A stretch of DNA of 64,000 nucleotides from NCBI GenBank assembly GCA_000761475.1, contig JQNW01000001.1, positions 930,001 to 994,000 of the forward strand, in the 5' to 3' direction. Positions 17,360 to 26,916 of the stretch are shown piece after piece. The translations under genes and the position numbers were made by a program. The notes under the pieces were generated by a model that did no database searches, was not told where the DNA came from, and was given only the letters and a program-made list of their open reading frames with translations. The stretch comes from Chromohalobacter israelensis. Lineage in GTDB: Bacteria; Pseudomonadota; Gammaproteobacteria; Pseudomonadales; Halomonadaceae. Every line of letters begins with the position of its first letter. The stretch's first letter is position 1.

Positions 17360-17779
17360 ATGAAAGCCAGCATCAAGTGGACCGACGGTCGCCAGTTCGT
17401 CGCCGAGGCCGGCAGTGGACACAGCGTCGTGATCGACGGCAACCCGGAAAACGGCGGTCGCAATACCGGACCACGCCCCATGGAAATGATGCTCATGGGA
17501 CTGGGAGGCTGCACCTCGTTCGATGTCATGCAGATTCTCGACAAGTCCCGGGCACCGGTGACGGACTGCGTGGCAAGCGTCGAGGCCGAACGTGCCGAGG
17601 GCACTCCGGCGGTGTTCACCAAGATTCACGTGCATTTCACGGTGACCGGCCATGGTCTCAAGGAAGCCCAGGTCAAGCGCGCGGTGGAACTCTCCGCCGA
17701 CAAGTACTGCAGCGCCTCGATCATGCTCGCCCGCGGCGGCGTCGAGATGACGCACTCCTACGAAATCGTCGAGGCGTGA
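17360..17779 (+). CDS. OsmC family protein (YhfA-like)
   Basis: A 139-residue OsmC/Ohr-fold protein. The two redox cysteines are present in the usual places, in MGLGGCTSFDVM and DKYCSASIML, so a thiol peroxidase activity on organic hydroperoxides is possible. It resembles the YhfA branch rather than Ohr. The start at 17360 gives MKASIKW, the typical N-terminus; the open frame extends 81 nt upstream without similarity. In Pseudomonas a similar gene lies between vfr and speD; here speD follows but no crp/vfr gene precedes. Confidence 0.82.
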   Translation: MKASIKWTDGRQFVAEAGSGHSVVIDGNPENGGRNTGPRPMEMMLMGLGGCTSFDVMQILDKSRAPVTDCVASVEAERAEGTPAVFTKIHVHFTVTGHGLKEAQVKRAVELSADKYCSASIMLARGGVEMTHSYEIVEA

Positions 17780-17948
17780 CGCACTCCACGACGGCATCGA
17801 ACACGGCGACCTGAAAGAAATTGCAATCGACAGATGCGCCGGTCATGGCGGATGTGCATAATACGCGCCTTCCTTCATACGCATCTGCTCGGGTTCCGGC
17901 GCCTGTTCGTCGGGTTCAGTATCAACCTGCCAACTGGGAGGCTCGGAC

Positions 17949-18743
17949 GTGACCGATAATCTCCGACTCCACGGGTTCAACAACCTGACCAGCTCGCTGA
18001 GCTTCAACATCTACGATATCTGCTATGCCAAGACGGAAGAGCAGCGCAAGGCGTACATCGATTACATCGACGAGCTTTATAACGCCGAACGCCTGACGCA
18101 GATCCTCAAGGACGTCACCAATATCATCGGTGCGCACGTGCTCAATATCTCGCGTCAGGATTACGAGCCCCACGGCGCCAGCGTGACCATCCTCATCGCC
18201 GAGCACGAACTCGACGAGCACGACCCGGAACATATCGAACCGGGACCGGGGCCGCTCCCCCAGACCGTGCTGGGCCACCTCGACAAGAGCCACGTCACGG
18301 TGCATACCTATCCGGAGTCGCACCCGGACAACGGCATCAGCACCTTTCGCCTGGACATCGACGTGTCCACCTGCGGCATGATCAGCCCGCTCAAGGCGCT
18401 CAACTACCTCATTCACAGTTTCGATTCCGATATCGTGACCACGGATTATCGCGTGCGTGGCTTCACCCGCGATGTCGACGGGCGCAAGCTGTTCATCGAT
18501 CACGACATCACGTCCATCCAGGATTACCTGGCGGAAGACACCAAGCGTGCCTACCAGATGGTCGACGTCAACGTCTATCAGGAAAACATGTTCCACACCA
18601 AGATGTTGCTGAAGGACTTCGACCTCGACAATTATCTGTTCGGCAGCACGCGCCGCGACCTCACCTTCGAGGAAGCCCGCGACATCGAGGATCGCCTCCG
18701 CAAGGAGATGCTGGAGATCTTCTACTCGCGCAACCTCGACTGA
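17949..18743 (+). CDS. speD: S-adenosylmethionine decarboxylase proenzyme
   Basis: A 264-residue class Ia AdoMet decarboxylase providing the aminopropyl donor for spermidine. The proenzyme self-cleaves in [13 protein letters not shown], between Lys113 and Ser114, turning the serine into the pyruvoyl cofactor. Other conserved stretches are [20 protein letters not shown] and [16 protein letters not shown]. It begins with GTG at 17949, preceded by a GGGAGG ribosome binding site 8 nt away; no ATG gives the family N-terminus. Length matches E. coli SpeD (264). Confidence 0.96.
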   Translation: MTDNLRLHGFNNLTSSLSFNIYDICYAKTEEQRKAYIDYIDELYNAERLTQILKDVTNIIGAHVLNISRQDYEPHGASVTILIAEHELDEHDPEHIEPGPGPLPQTVLGHLDKSHVTVHTYPESHPDNGISTFRLDIDVSTCGMISPLKALNYLIHSFDSDIVTTDYRVRGFTRDVDGRKLFIDHDITSIQDYLAEDTKRAYQMVDVNVYQENMFHTKMLLKDFDLDNYLFGSTRRDLTFEEARDIEDRLRKEMLEIFYSRNLD

Positions 18744-18798
18744 CACCGGGGACGCGCGATCGCAAGCGCGCTGTAGACGAAAAAGAAGCGGGAAAAAC

Positions 18799-18838
18799 AC
18801 ATCGCCCCTGTCGGCAAGGCAACCGACAGGGGCGATGT
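18799..18838 (-). terminator. Intrinsic terminator after coq7 (16-bp stem)
   Basis: A perfect 16-bp stem with an 8-nt loop lies between the convergent speD and coq7 genes. On the minus strand it is followed by GTTTTTCCC, a T-tract, so it terminates coq7; it may also stop speD transcripts. Confidence 0.85.
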
Positions 18839-18854
18839 CGTGTCCGGCCGCGCG

Positions 18855-19496
18855 TCAAAGCGTATAGACGGACTTGGTCATCACCTTGGACATCAGGCGC
18901 ATGCCCAGCTTGAGCGGCGCGGGAAAGCGGGCCCCGCCCGCCTCCAGCGCCCAGCGTTCGTGGTGCGCTTCATCGGTACGCATCTGTTCGAGCACCGCCC
19001 GCGAGCGACGATCCCCCATCGGCAGCTTGTGCATGTGATCGTCGAGATGGCGGCCGACCTGTTCTTCGGTGGCGGCGACGAACCCCAGACTGATGTTGTC
19101 GCCCAGCTTGCCGGCCAACGCGCCCATGCCGAACGAGGCCGCATAGAACGCCGGGTTGAGATAGCTGGTGCGGCTGTCGAGCTCGCGCAGACGCTCGTCG
19201 CACCAGGCCAGGTGATCGATCTCCTCGGCCGCGGCCTGCTCCATCTGGTCGCGGGTTTCATGCAGCTTGGCGGTCAGACCCTGTCCTTGATAGAGCGCCT
19301 GGGCACACACCTCGCCGGTGTGGTTGATGCGCATCAAGCCCGCGGCATGACGACGCTCGGCATCGCTCATCGCCTTGTCCTGCGTGCCCGCGGCGGGATT
19401 CGCCCGCGAGGCGGTGGCAGCATGCGGCACGAGGGTGCGCAAGATGGTATCGAACTGATGGATCAAGTTGTCGGTACGGGACAGCTGACGGGACAT
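18855..19496 (-). CDS. coq7: Ubiquinone biosynthesis di-iron hydroxylase Coq7
   Basis: A 213-residue membrane-associated di-iron monooxygenase that hydroxylates 3-demethoxyubiquinol, the penultimate step of ubiquinone synthesis; it replaces UbiF in many bacteria. The four-helix iron ligands are visible in [35 protein letters not shown] and [11 protein letters not shown]. The start at 19496 ([16 protein letters not shown]) gives the usual family length; 40 further in-frame upstream codons look non-coding. It ends at a strong terminator. Confidence 0.93.
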   Translation of the reverse strand: MSRQLSRTDNLIHQFDTILRTLVPHAATASRANPAAGTQDKAMSDAERRHAAGLMRINHTGEVCAQALYQGQGLTAKLHETRDQMEQAAAEEIDHLAWCDERLRELDSRTSYLNPAFYAASFGMGALAGKLGDNISLGFVAATEEQVGRHLDDHMHKLPMGDRRSRAVLEQMRTDEAHHERWALEAGGARFPAPLKLGMRLMSKVMTKSVYTL

Positions 19497-19634
19497 GAGA
19501 CGTATTACTCCATGCGTCGAACCGTAAAGGGAAAACGCGCGGGCATCAGAAAACCGGGCCACTCGTCGAGCGGCCCGGCAGCATCGATGCGTCCATCGCT
19601 CGGAAGACACGCGCACGGCGCTGGCGCGTGACGG

Positions 19635-19976
19635 TCAGCCCGCTGGCCAAGTGAAGCGACGACCGCCCATCAGATGCATATGAATATGATAGACCGACTG
19701 TCCGCCGTGGTCATTGCAATTCATCACCACGCGGTAGCCGTCCTCGGCAAACCCCAGCTCGCGGGCCAGCGTGGCGGCGGTGTGCTGCAGCCGGCCGACC
19801 AGGGTCAGATCCTCCGGCGTGATGTCGTTGAGCGTGGCGATGTGTTTCTTGGGGATGATCAGTACATGGGTCGGCGCTTGCGGGTTGATGTCGTTGAACG
19901 CCAGCACGTGTTCATCCTCGTAGACGACATCGGGCTCGATGTCGCGATTCACCATCTTGCAGAACAGGCACTCCAT
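19635..19976 (-). CDS. hinT: HIT-family nucleotide hydrolase (HinT-like)
   Basis: A 113-residue histidine-triad protein, a purine nucleoside phosphoramidase in characterised HinT proteins. The triad VYHIHMHLMGG carries the catalytic histidine, and the N-terminal CLFCKMVNRDI includes the CxxC found in many bacterial members. Gene length is standard. It lies between coq7 and prkB on the same strand; a similar coq7-HIT pairing occurs in Pseudomonas. Confidence 0.9.
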   Translation of the reverse strand: MECLFCKMVNRDIEPDVVYEDEHVLAFNDINPQAPTHVLIIPKKHIATLNDITPEDLTLVGRLQHTAATLARELGFAEDGYRVVMNCNDHGGQSVYHIHMHLMGGRRFTWPAG

Positions 19977-20012
19977 GAGGCTTCCTCTTCGAAAATCGAT
20001 GTCGGTAACCGT

Positions 20013-20885
20013 CTAGCGGAAACGGCGTTGATCCAGCAGTTGCGTCACCAGCGGCGACAGAATCAAGTCCATGGCCAGGGACATGCGCGCGCCCGGCACC
20101 ACCAGGGTGTGCGGACGCGTCATGAAGGAGTCGCGAATCATCGTCAGCAGATAGGGAAAGTCCACCGAGTGCGGATCGCGAAAGCGGATCACCACCATGG
20201 ATTCGGCGTCGGTGGGAATGTCCTGCACCTCGAAGGGGTTGGACGTATCCACCGTCGGTACACGCTGGAAGTTGATATGACTGCGCGAGAACTGCGGCTG
20301 GATGTAGCGCACGTAATCGTTCATGCGCCCCAGAATGGTGTCGATGACCGACTCCTGGGAATGCCCGCGCAGCTTGGTGTCGCGATGGATCTTCTGTATC
20401 CATTCGAGGTTCATGGTCGGCGCCACGCCCACCAGCAGGTCGACGTGCTTGGCGATGTCGTACTCGTGGGTCACCAGCCCGCCATGCAACCCTTCATAGA
20501 ACAACAGGTCGGTACCGCCGGGCAGCGGCTCCCACTCGGTGAACGTGCCGACCTGGCACCCGGCCTCGATGCGCTGCTTGTCCTCGGCGTGGATATAGTG
20601 CCGGTGCATCCCCACGCCCAGGTCGCCGTATTCCTGAAACAGTCCCTCGAGGCGGTCGAGCAGGTTGGCTTCCACCGCGAAATGCGACAGCTCGGCCTTG
20701 CGGCTGGGTTCCTCGGCGAAGATGCGCGCCAGCTCGTCCCGGGTGTAGCGGTGAAAGGCATCGCCATCCACGAACGCCGCGTGAATGTCCTCGCGCGCGA
20801 ACATGCGCTCGAACGTCCGCTTGACGGTGGTGGTGCCAGCGCCCGAAGAGCCGGTCACCGCGATGATCGGATACTCACGCGACAT
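20013..20885 (-). CDS. prkB: Phosphoribulokinase-like protein PrkB
   Basis: A 290-residue P-loop kinase of the phosphoribulokinase family. The Walker A segment GSSGAGTTTVKRTF sits at residues 12-25, followed by DGDAFHRYTRDEL and YEGLHGG. No RuBisCO gene is in the window, and this PrkB branch occurs in many heterotrophs (E. coli PrkB, 289 residues), so Calvin-cycle function is not implied and the true substrate is unknown. In E. coli the orthologue neighbours yhfA and crp; here an OsmC/YhfA-like gene is 2.2 kb away. Confidence 0.85.
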   Translation of the reverse strand: MSREYPIIAVTGSSGAGTTTVKRTFERMFAREDIHAAFVDGDAFHRYTRDELARIFAEEPSRKAELSHFAVEANLLDRLEGLFQEYGDLGVGMHRHYIHAEDKQRIEAGCQVGTFTEWEPLPGGTDLLFYEGLHGGLVTHEYDIAKHVDLLVGVAPTMNLEWIQKIHRDTKLRGHSQESVIDTILGRMNDYVRYIQPQFSRSHINFQRVPTVDTSNPFEVQDIPTDAESMVVIRFRDPHSVDFPYLLTMIRDSFMTRPHTLVVPGARMSLAMDLILSPLVTQLLDQRRFR

Positions 20886-21026
20886 GCCGCGTCTCCCTGT
20901 ATCGCGTAGGGCCTGACCCGTGGCCCGTCATGCCGGCCGCGCGGCCGGCGATGCTCGATCGTACCGGTTCCATGTCGCGTCACCCTGCTCGTCGCTCTAG
21001 ATTGGCGGGCGTGATGCCCCGTGCCC

Positions 21027-22325
21027 TCAGGTGTTGGCGTCGCGCTCTCGCGCCACGGCGCGATGCGCGATGTCGCGACGATACAGCGCATCCTGCCAAT
21101 GAATCGCCGCGACCCCCTCGTAGGCATGCTCGCGCGCCACCGTGACGCGCGCGCCCAAGGCCGTCACACATAGCACGCGACCGCCGCTGGTCACGACTCG
21201 ACCATCGTCGCGCAGGGCGGTCCCGGCATGGAAGACCTTGCATCCCACGGCCTCGGCACCGTCGAGCCCCTCGATGACGTCGCCCTTGCGATAATCACCG
21301 GGATAGCCCCCCGCCGCCATGACCACGCCCACCGCCGCGCGGGTATCCCAGTCGCACTGCTGGGAGGCGAGCTGCCCGCTGGTCGCGGCCAGGCAGAGCC
21401 CCACCAGGTCCGACTTCAAGCGCAGCAGGATCGGCTGGGTTTCCGGATCGCCGAAACGGCAATTGTACTCGATCACCTTGGGCGCACCTTGCGGGGAGAT
21501 CATCAAGCCGGCGTACAGAAAGCCGGTATAGGGGTGTCCCTCTTCGGCCATGCCGCGCACGGTGGGCAGTATGACCTCGTCCATGATGCGTTTCTCGACC
21601 TCCCGGGTCACCACCGGCGCCGGCGAGTAGGCGCCCATGCCGCCGGTGTTGGGTCCGGTGTCGCCATCTCCGGCACGCTTGTGGTCCTGACTGGTGGCCA
21701 TGGGCAGCACGTGTTCGCCGTCCACCATGACGATGAAGCTGGCTTCCTCGCCTTCCAGAAACTCCTCGATCACCACCCGGGCGCCGGCGTCACCGAAGGC
21801 GTTGCCGGCCAGGATGTCGCGCACCGCCGTCTCGGCCTCCGCCTCGCTCATGGCGACGATCACGCCCTTGCCGGCGGCGAGCCCGTCGGCCTTGATGACG
21901 ATCGGCGCCCCCTGCTCGCGCACGTAGGCCAGCGCCGGCTCGACGTCGCTGAAGGTGGCGTAGGCCGCGGTGGGAATCGCATGCCGGGCGAGGAAATCCT
22001 TGGCGAAGGCCTTGGATCCCTCCAGCTGGGCGGCGGCCTGTGTCGGGCCGAAGATCGCCAGCCCTGCGGCCCGGAAACGATCGACCACGCCTTCGACCAG
22101 CGGAGCCTCGGGGCCGACAATGGTCAGGTCGACGCCGTTGTCTCTCGCGAACGCCTCCAGACCGGCAAGGTCCGTGGCGTCGATCGCCACGTTGGTGAGC
22201 TTCGACTCACGCGCGGTGCCGGCGTTTCCCGGCGCCACGAAAACGGCGTCGACACGCGGGGATTGGGCTGCCTTCCAGGCGAGAGCGTGCTCGCGGCCAC
22301 CGCCGCCGATGATCAAAACCTTCAT
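21027..22325 (-). CDS. purD: Phosphoribosylamine-glycine ligase
   Basis: A 432-residue ATP-grasp ligase making glycinamide ribonucleotide, the second step of de novo purine synthesis. The N-terminal MKVLIIGGGGREHALAWK, the FGPTQAAAQLEGSKAFAKDF region, the ATP-grasp IKADGLAAGKGV and the EYNCRFGDPETQ motif are all present. Length matches E. coli PurD (429). No purH is adjacent here, unlike in enterobacteria; the next minus-strand gene upstream is phaR. Confidence 0.96.
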   Translation of the reverse strand: MKVLIIGGGGREHALAWKAAQSPRVDAVFVAPGNAGTARESKLTNVAIDATDLAGLEAFARDNGVDLTIVGPEAPLVEGVVDRFRAAGLAIFGPTQAAAQLEGSKAFAKDFLARHAIPTAAYATFSDVEPALAYVREQGAPIVIKADGLAAGKGVIVAMSEAEAETAVRDILAGNAFGDAGARVVIEEFLEGEEASFIVMVDGEHVLPMATSQDHKRAGDGDTGPNTGGMGAYSPAPVVTREVEKRIMDEVILPTVRGMAEEGHPYTGFLYAGLMISPQGAPKVIEYNCRFGDPETQPILLRLKSDLVGLCLAATSGQLASQQCDWDTRAAVGVVMAAGGYPGDYRKGDVIEGLDGAEAVGCKVFHAGTALRDDGRVVTSGGRVLCVTALGARVTVAREHAYEGVAAIHWQDALYRRDIAHRAVARERDANT

Positions 22326-22404
22326 CTGGATACGACCTTATGGAGCTATGACGAAAATGATCCGACTATTATGTCAGAAAGCGCGCGCCGCGACAGACCA
22401 GCCC

Positions 22405-22860
22405 TCAGCGCTCGGTGTCGTCGTCGCGCGTCTGGTGCTGGCGCATCATGCGCTGCCAGAAACGCAGGTTGTCCTCGGCCAGCTCGCGCATCGTCTCCAC
22501 CGGCGAGTGGCGTATCGCCTGCTGCCATTGATCCTGCATGCGACGCTGCTGCTCCAGCATCAATTGCGTGCCCTGTTCGAGATAGCGCGCCAGCGGCAAG
22601 GGCTGCGCCATGGCGTAGATACGGATCAATTGCTCCAGCAGCGCGTTGGAGAAGACATCGGCGTCGTTGTCGTGACGCTGCTCCTGCTCGGTGATGATCG
22701 ACAGCAGGATGGTACGCGTCAGATCCTCGCCGCTCTTGGCATCCTCGACCCGAAACGCTTCCTCTTCGAGCACCAGGTGGCGCAAGTCTTCCAGCGTCAC
22801 ATAGCGACTCTGCTGCGTATCGTAGAGTCGCCGATTGGCATATTTGCGTATCACGCGCAC
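22405..22860 (-). CDS. phaR: Polyhydroxyalkanoate synthesis repressor PhaR
   Basis: A 151-residue DNA-binding protein of the PhaR family. The N-terminal PHA accumulation regulator DNA-binding domain (VIRKYANRRLYDT, then RYVTLEDLRHLV) occupies residues 3-62 and a PHB-binding helical region follows. Such proteins repress phasin and their own genes until polyhydroxybutyrate granules titrate them, so this points to PHA storage, common in Halomonadaceae. No pha synthase gene is in the window. Confidence 0.88.
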   Translation of the reverse strand: MRVIRKYANRRLYDTQQSRYVTLEDLRHLVLEEEAFRVEDAKSGEDLTRTILLSIITEQEQRHDNDADVFSNALLEQLIRIYAMAQPLPLARYLEQGTQLMLEQQRRMQDQWQQAIRHSPVETMRELAEDNLRFWQRMMRQHQTRDDDTER

Positions 22861-22976
22861 GGCGGATTCCTTACGGTGGCTTTATTGCATTGTGCACCGA
22901 CGACCGCCCAGCGCAAGCCAGCCGCGACAGCACACGACCACGATAGTAAAATGTGCCCACCACTGGTGGAGCCCGC

Positions 22977-23687
22977 ATGAACCTCATTCTGTTCGACGAC
23001 CGCGACCGACTCGACACCCGACACGTCCGTCTGAGCGACCCCGAACGCCTGCGTCATCTGCGCGACGTGCAACGCGCCGAACCCGGCGACGAACTCAGCG
23101 TCGGCCTTCTGGGCGGTCGCTGGGGGCGCGGCCGACTGTTGTCGCTGGATGCCGCGGGCGCCGTCTTCGAGATCCACCTGGACCGCGATCCCCCCGCGCC
23201 CCTGCCCGTGCATCTGCTGCTGGCGTTGCCTCGCCCCCGCATGCTGGCACGCACCCTGGAACATGTCACCGCCCTGGGCGTGAAACGCCTGACGCTGCTG
23301 CATACTCGACGCGTCGAAAAAAGCTACTGGCAGTCCCCCGAGCTCAGGCCCGAGAAGATCCGGCATCACCTGCTGCTCGGTCTCGAGCAGGCTCGCGATA
23401 CGCAATTGCCGCATCTGGATTTCGAGCCCCGTTTCAAGCCGTTCATCGAGGACCGCCTTCCTGGGCAACTGGCCGGCCGCCGTGCCCTGATTGCCCACCC
23501 CGGCATGGCCGAGACCTGCCCGCGAGGCCTCGCCGAACCGGTCACGCTGGCAGTCGGCCCCGAGGGAGGCTTCATCCCTTACGAAGTCGAACGCCTGCAG
23601 GCCCTGGGCTTCACCGGCGTCCACCTGGGCGAGCGCATCCTGCGCGTCGAAACCGCCGTGACCGCGCTGCTCGCACGACTTTTCTAG
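22977..23687 (+). CDS. rsmE: 16S rRNA (U1498-N3)-methyltransferase
   Basis: A 236-residue SPOUT-class methyltransferase modifying U1498 of 16S rRNA. The SAM-binding knot is clear in LAVGPEGGFIPYEVE and LGERILRVETAVTALLARL; a small PUA-like domain forms the N-terminus. The ATG at 22977 (MNLILFDDRDRL) follows GGTGGAG and matches the family; an in-frame ATG 24 nt upstream is less likely. It is divergent from phaR. Confidence 0.92.
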   Translation: MNLILFDDRDRLDTRHVRLSDPERLRHLRDVQRAEPGDELSVGLLGGRWGRGRLLSLDAAGAVFEIHLDRDPPAPLPVHLLLALPRPRMLARTLEHVTALGVKRLTLLHTRRVEKSYWQSPELRPEKIRHHLLLGLEQARDTQLPHLDFEPRFKPFIEDRLPGQLAGRRALIAHPGMAETCPRGLAEPVTLAVGPEGGFIPYEVERLQALGFTGVHLGERILRVETAVTALLARLF

Positions 23688-23892
23688 CCGGACGAGCCTT
23701 CCGTGCGGCTCGCTCTCCTGACTTGTCTTCGGTTTGCTTATTCACGCACCGGATTGGTCCCTGCCTAAAAGCTCGTCCAATACTGTCGATACTGGCTGCA
23801 ATGCCGTCAGCAACTCGACGCGCCATGCAAGCATCCTCTGAATCACCAGCGACTCGCCCAGAGTTCGACCAAGAAAAAAAGGAACGCAGGAG

Positions 23893-25245
23893 ATGGCCTT
23901 ATTCCGTTCGCCGCCGCCCCATGCCACCGTGCTCGACGCCATTCACCGCGCCATGGCCGTCATCGAGTTCTCGCCCGAGGGTCGCATTCTCTCTGCCAAT
24001 GCCAACTTTCTCGAGGCCACCGGATATCGTGCCGATGACCTGATCGGCGAGCATCATCGTCGCCTCTGCGCCCCCGATCTGGTCGCGAGCCACGAGTATG
24101 CAGCCTTCTGGGAGCGGCTGCGGCAAGGCGAATTCATTGCCGGGCGCTTCAAGCGCCGGACCCGGGACGGCCAGTCCCTCTGGCTGGAAGCGTCGTACAG
24201 TCCGATCTGCGACCGTCACGGCAAGGTGGTTCGCGTGGTCAAGACAGCGACCGATATCACCGCACGAGTGCGCGACGAACAGGAGATGAACAGTCGGCTC
24301 AACGCCATCGACCGGGCCATGGCGGTCATCGAGTTCACCCCGGACGGGCACATCCTGACCGCCAACGACAATTTCCTGAACACGGTGGGCTACACCCTCT
24401 ACGAGATCCGCGGCGTCCACCACCGGATCTTCTGCGCGCAGGACTATGCCGCCAGCCAGGAATACCGCGATTTCTGGGCTCATCTGAACGCCGGTGAATT
24501 CCTGTCGGGGCAGTTCCAGCGTCTCGACCGGCAAGGCCGGACACTGTGGCTCGAGGCCACCTACAACCCGGTTTTCGACGGTGACGGAAACTTGTACAAG
24601 ATCATCAAGTTCGCCACCGATATCACCCAGCGCATCGAGCGCCATCAGGCGGAATCGGACAGCGCCCGCATGGCTTATCGCATTTCCACCGACACTGACG
24701 TCAGCGCAACCGACGGCGCACGCATCATCGGCGAGGCCGTCGAGGAAATCCGCCACATCGAGGCGCGGATTCGCCAGACCTCCACCGTCATCGACGAACT
24801 CACACGGCGGTCGCAGGACATCAATGCGGTCATCGAGAATATTCAGCAAATCACCGAGCAGACCAATCTGCTGGCACTCAATGCCGCCATCGAAGCGGCA
24901 CGCGCGGGAGAACATGGCCGAGGATTCGCGGTGGTCGCCCGCGAGGTGCGTGCGCTCTCGACCCGCACGGCGCACGCCACCCGCGACATCGTGTCGACGA
25001 CCGATACCCTGCGTGAGCTGACCCAGCATGCCGATGCCGGGATGCGCGATTGTCTTAGCGGTGTGGAAAGCGGAGTGCGGCGTGCGGAAGAGGCCGGCAG
25101 GACGATTCAACGCATTCGTCAGGGAGCCAATGAAGTGGTGGCCGCCATCGAGCGTTTCTCCGCGACGCTGGACGACGATCGAGGGAAAGAGCCGGTCCCT
25201 CCGTCGCCACAGGCGATCGCGGCACCTCTGCCGGCGACCGCCTGA
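23893..25245 (+). CDS. Soluble double-PAS methyl-accepting chemotaxis-type transducer (BdlA-like)
   Basis: A 450-residue cytosolic signalling protein with two PAS domains (about 15-125 and 135-245) and a short MCP signalling domain (about 285-430). No membrane segment is seen. The two PAS domains are near-duplicates: both carry the RAMAVIEF opening, a SLWLEA/TLWLEA strand and an ATDIT end. The MCP tip [20 protein letters not shown] and [12 protein letters not shown] is intact, so it can probably interact with CheA/CheW. P. aeruginosa BdlA, which controls biofilm dispersion, has the same layout (417 residues); equivalence is inferred. No other chemotaxis gene is nearby. Confidence 0.82.
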   Translation: MALFRSPPPHATVLDAIHRAMAVIEFSPEGRILSANANFLEATGYRADDLIGEHHRRLCAPDLVASHEYAAFWERLRQGEFIAGRFKRRTRDGQSLWLEASYSPICDRHGKVVRVVKTATDITARVRDEQEMNSRLNAIDRAMAVIEFTPDGHILTANDNFLNTVGYTLYEIRGVHHRIFCAQDYAASQEYRDFWAHLNAGEFLSGQFQRLDRQGRTLWLEATYNPVFDGDGNLYKIIKFATDITQRIERHQAESDSARMAYRISTDTDVSATDGARIIGEAVEEIRHIEARIRQTSTVIDELTRRSQDINAVIENIQQITEQTNLLALNAAIEAARAGEHGRGFAVVAREVRALSTRTAHATRDIVSTTDTLRELTQHADAGMRDCLSGVESGVRRAEEAGRTIQRIRQGANEVVAAIERFSATLDDDRGKEPVPPSPQAIAAPLPATA

Positions 25246-25254
25246 GCGATACCC

Positions 25255-26547
25255 TTACCGCGCGGTTGCGTCGCGCAATGCCTCGAGCAGTGCAGGCGTG
25301 GGAAAGCCATCCGGTATGTCGCCCTGGCTGCGTTGATAAGCGCGCAGCCCTTGGCGTGTATTGGGCCCCACGATGCCATCCGGCGAGCCGCCGGTGGAAA
25401 AGCCCAAGGCATTGAGGCGACGTTGCATTTCCTTGATCTGGGTACGCGACAACGGCTCGACCTCACGGGGCCAGCTGCCTTGAATACCGTCGCCGCCGGC
25501 GATGCGCTCGGCCAGCGTCACGACCGCCAGGGCATAACTGGTCGACGCGTTGTAGCGCATGATGGCGCGGAAATTGGGTCCCACCAGGAAGGCTGGCCCG
25601 CGCGCGCCCGCCGGGGCGATCACCGAGGCCGCATCGAACGTCGGCAGGGCTCCCTCGCGTGCGGTCACGCCCTGTGCCCGCCATGCAGCGCTGGAATGAC
25701 GCACCGACAGCTCGGTCTGCGAATAATCGAACCCGTCGGGCAGCATGACCTCCACCCCCCAGGGTTGTCCCGCCTGCCAGCCGGCTTCCTCGAGATAATG
25801 CGCGGTCGAGGCCATGACATCGTCGATGCTGCCCCAGATGTCGCGGCGACCGTCACCGTCGGCGTCAACGGCATAGGCGAGGAAGCTCGACGGCAGAAAC
25901 TGCGTGTGCCCCATGGCACCTGCCCAGGAGCCGCGCATGTGATCGCGGTCGATGTCGCCACTTTGCAGAATCTCCAGGGCCGCCAGCAGTTCCTCGCGGG
26001 CGAACGCCTGACGCCGCCCCTCGTACCCCAGTGTGGACAAGGCATCGATGGTCGAGAAACTGCCGAAATGGCTGCCGTAATTGCTCTCCACGCCCCAGAT
26101 CGCGGTCAGGATTTCGGCCGGTACGGCGTAACGCTTTTCCGCGCGCATCGCGGCGGCGCGGTGCGCAGCGAGCTTTTCACGTCCCTGGCGAACGCGCTGC
26201 TCGGATACCGCCGTATCCAGGTAGCGCCACACCCGCTTGCTGAATTCCGGTTGAGAACGGTCGAGCTCGATGATCCGCGGTTGGAACCTCACCCCATCGA
26301 AGGCGGCAGCAAGCGTAACCTCGTCGATACCGGCGCTCGCGGCCTCCTGACGAAACGCCGTGACCCAGGCGGCGAAGTCCTGATGCGCGTCCCGGGAGGC
26401 GACCTGGCCTTCGCTGACGGTCGTCGGCGCGCTGCTGGACGACGGCGCAGCGTCGGCGGTGTCGACCGAGGCGGCATCGCTGGTCGCCACGCCTTGGCAT
26501 CCCGCCAGGCAAAGGCCCAATGCGAGGCTGCAAAAGGGTCGTTTCAT
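25255..26547 (-). CDS. MltB-type lytic murein transglycosylase lipoprotein with peptidoglycan-binding domain
   Basis: A 430-residue periplasmic enzyme that cleaves peptidoglycan glycan strands, giving anhydromuropeptides. The start at 26547 creates a lipoprotein signal (lipobox LAGC, Cys17) after an AAGGA ribosome binding site. A disordered Ser/Ala linker follows, then the SLT/MltB catalytic domain (about 55-355) with catalytic Glu154 in IWGVESNYGSHFG and the MGHTQFLPSSF motif, and finally a PG_binding_1 domain (about 370-428). Products of such enzymes feed the recycling route that includes amgK-murU in this window. Confidence 0.9.
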   Translation of the reverse strand: MKRPFCSLALGLCLAGCQGVATSDAASVDTADAAPSSSSAPTTVSEGQVASRDAHQDFAAWVTAFRQEAASAGIDEVTLAAAFDGVRFQPRIIELDRSQPEFSKRVWRYLDTAVSEQRVRQGREKLAAHRAAAMRAEKRYAVPAEILTAIWGVESNYGSHFGSFSTIDALSTLGYEGRRQAFAREELLAALEILQSGDIDRDHMRGSWAGAMGHTQFLPSSFLAYAVDADGDGRRDIWGSIDDVMASTAHYLEEAGWQAGQPWGVEVMLPDGFDYSQTELSVRHSSAAWRAQGVTAREGALPTFDAASVIAPAGARGPAFLVGPNFRAIMRYNASTSYALAVVTLAERIAGGDGIQGSWPREVEPLSRTQIKEMQRRLNALGFSTGGSPDGIVGPNTRQGLRAYQRSQGDIPDGFPTPALLEALRDATAR

Positions 26548-26916
26548 GTGTCGGTCCTTGATCCTGTGACGGCGATAATGACGGCGCATGCCTTGCAGGA
26601 ACGCGCCGCCGTGGCACACCGGCGGGCATCGCATGCCGGCATGCGTTCATGCTACTCAGCCAGCGCAGCGGTCACCAGTCTCGAGAGCCGCTTTCCGACG
26701 ATCCGCGCCAAAGATCGTCAGCCGGGGATGCCGCGACATGCCTTGAAACATGCATCGCTGCATCTTTCGTCACACAAGCTATAGCGGGGGTGGGAAGCGG
26801 CGTGGTACATTCAATCGATCATCTCGTTTTGGCGCCCGACGCAACCAAACATCAAGCAATACAAGCCGCTGTACGCACAGCCTCGCGCCGAAGCGTCCCG
26901 AAGGAGGAGAGACACC
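26548..26916. other. Intergenic region with a 16-bp palindrome
   Basis: This stretch separates the divergent transglycosylase gene and the mrp leader frame. It holds a perfect palindrome CGCATGCCGGCATGCG at 26630-26645, 83 nt before the transglycosylase start, a possible operator. No convincing sigma70 promoter for the mrp operon was found by eye. No coding frame here has both a start and a ribosome binding site. Confidence 0.4.
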
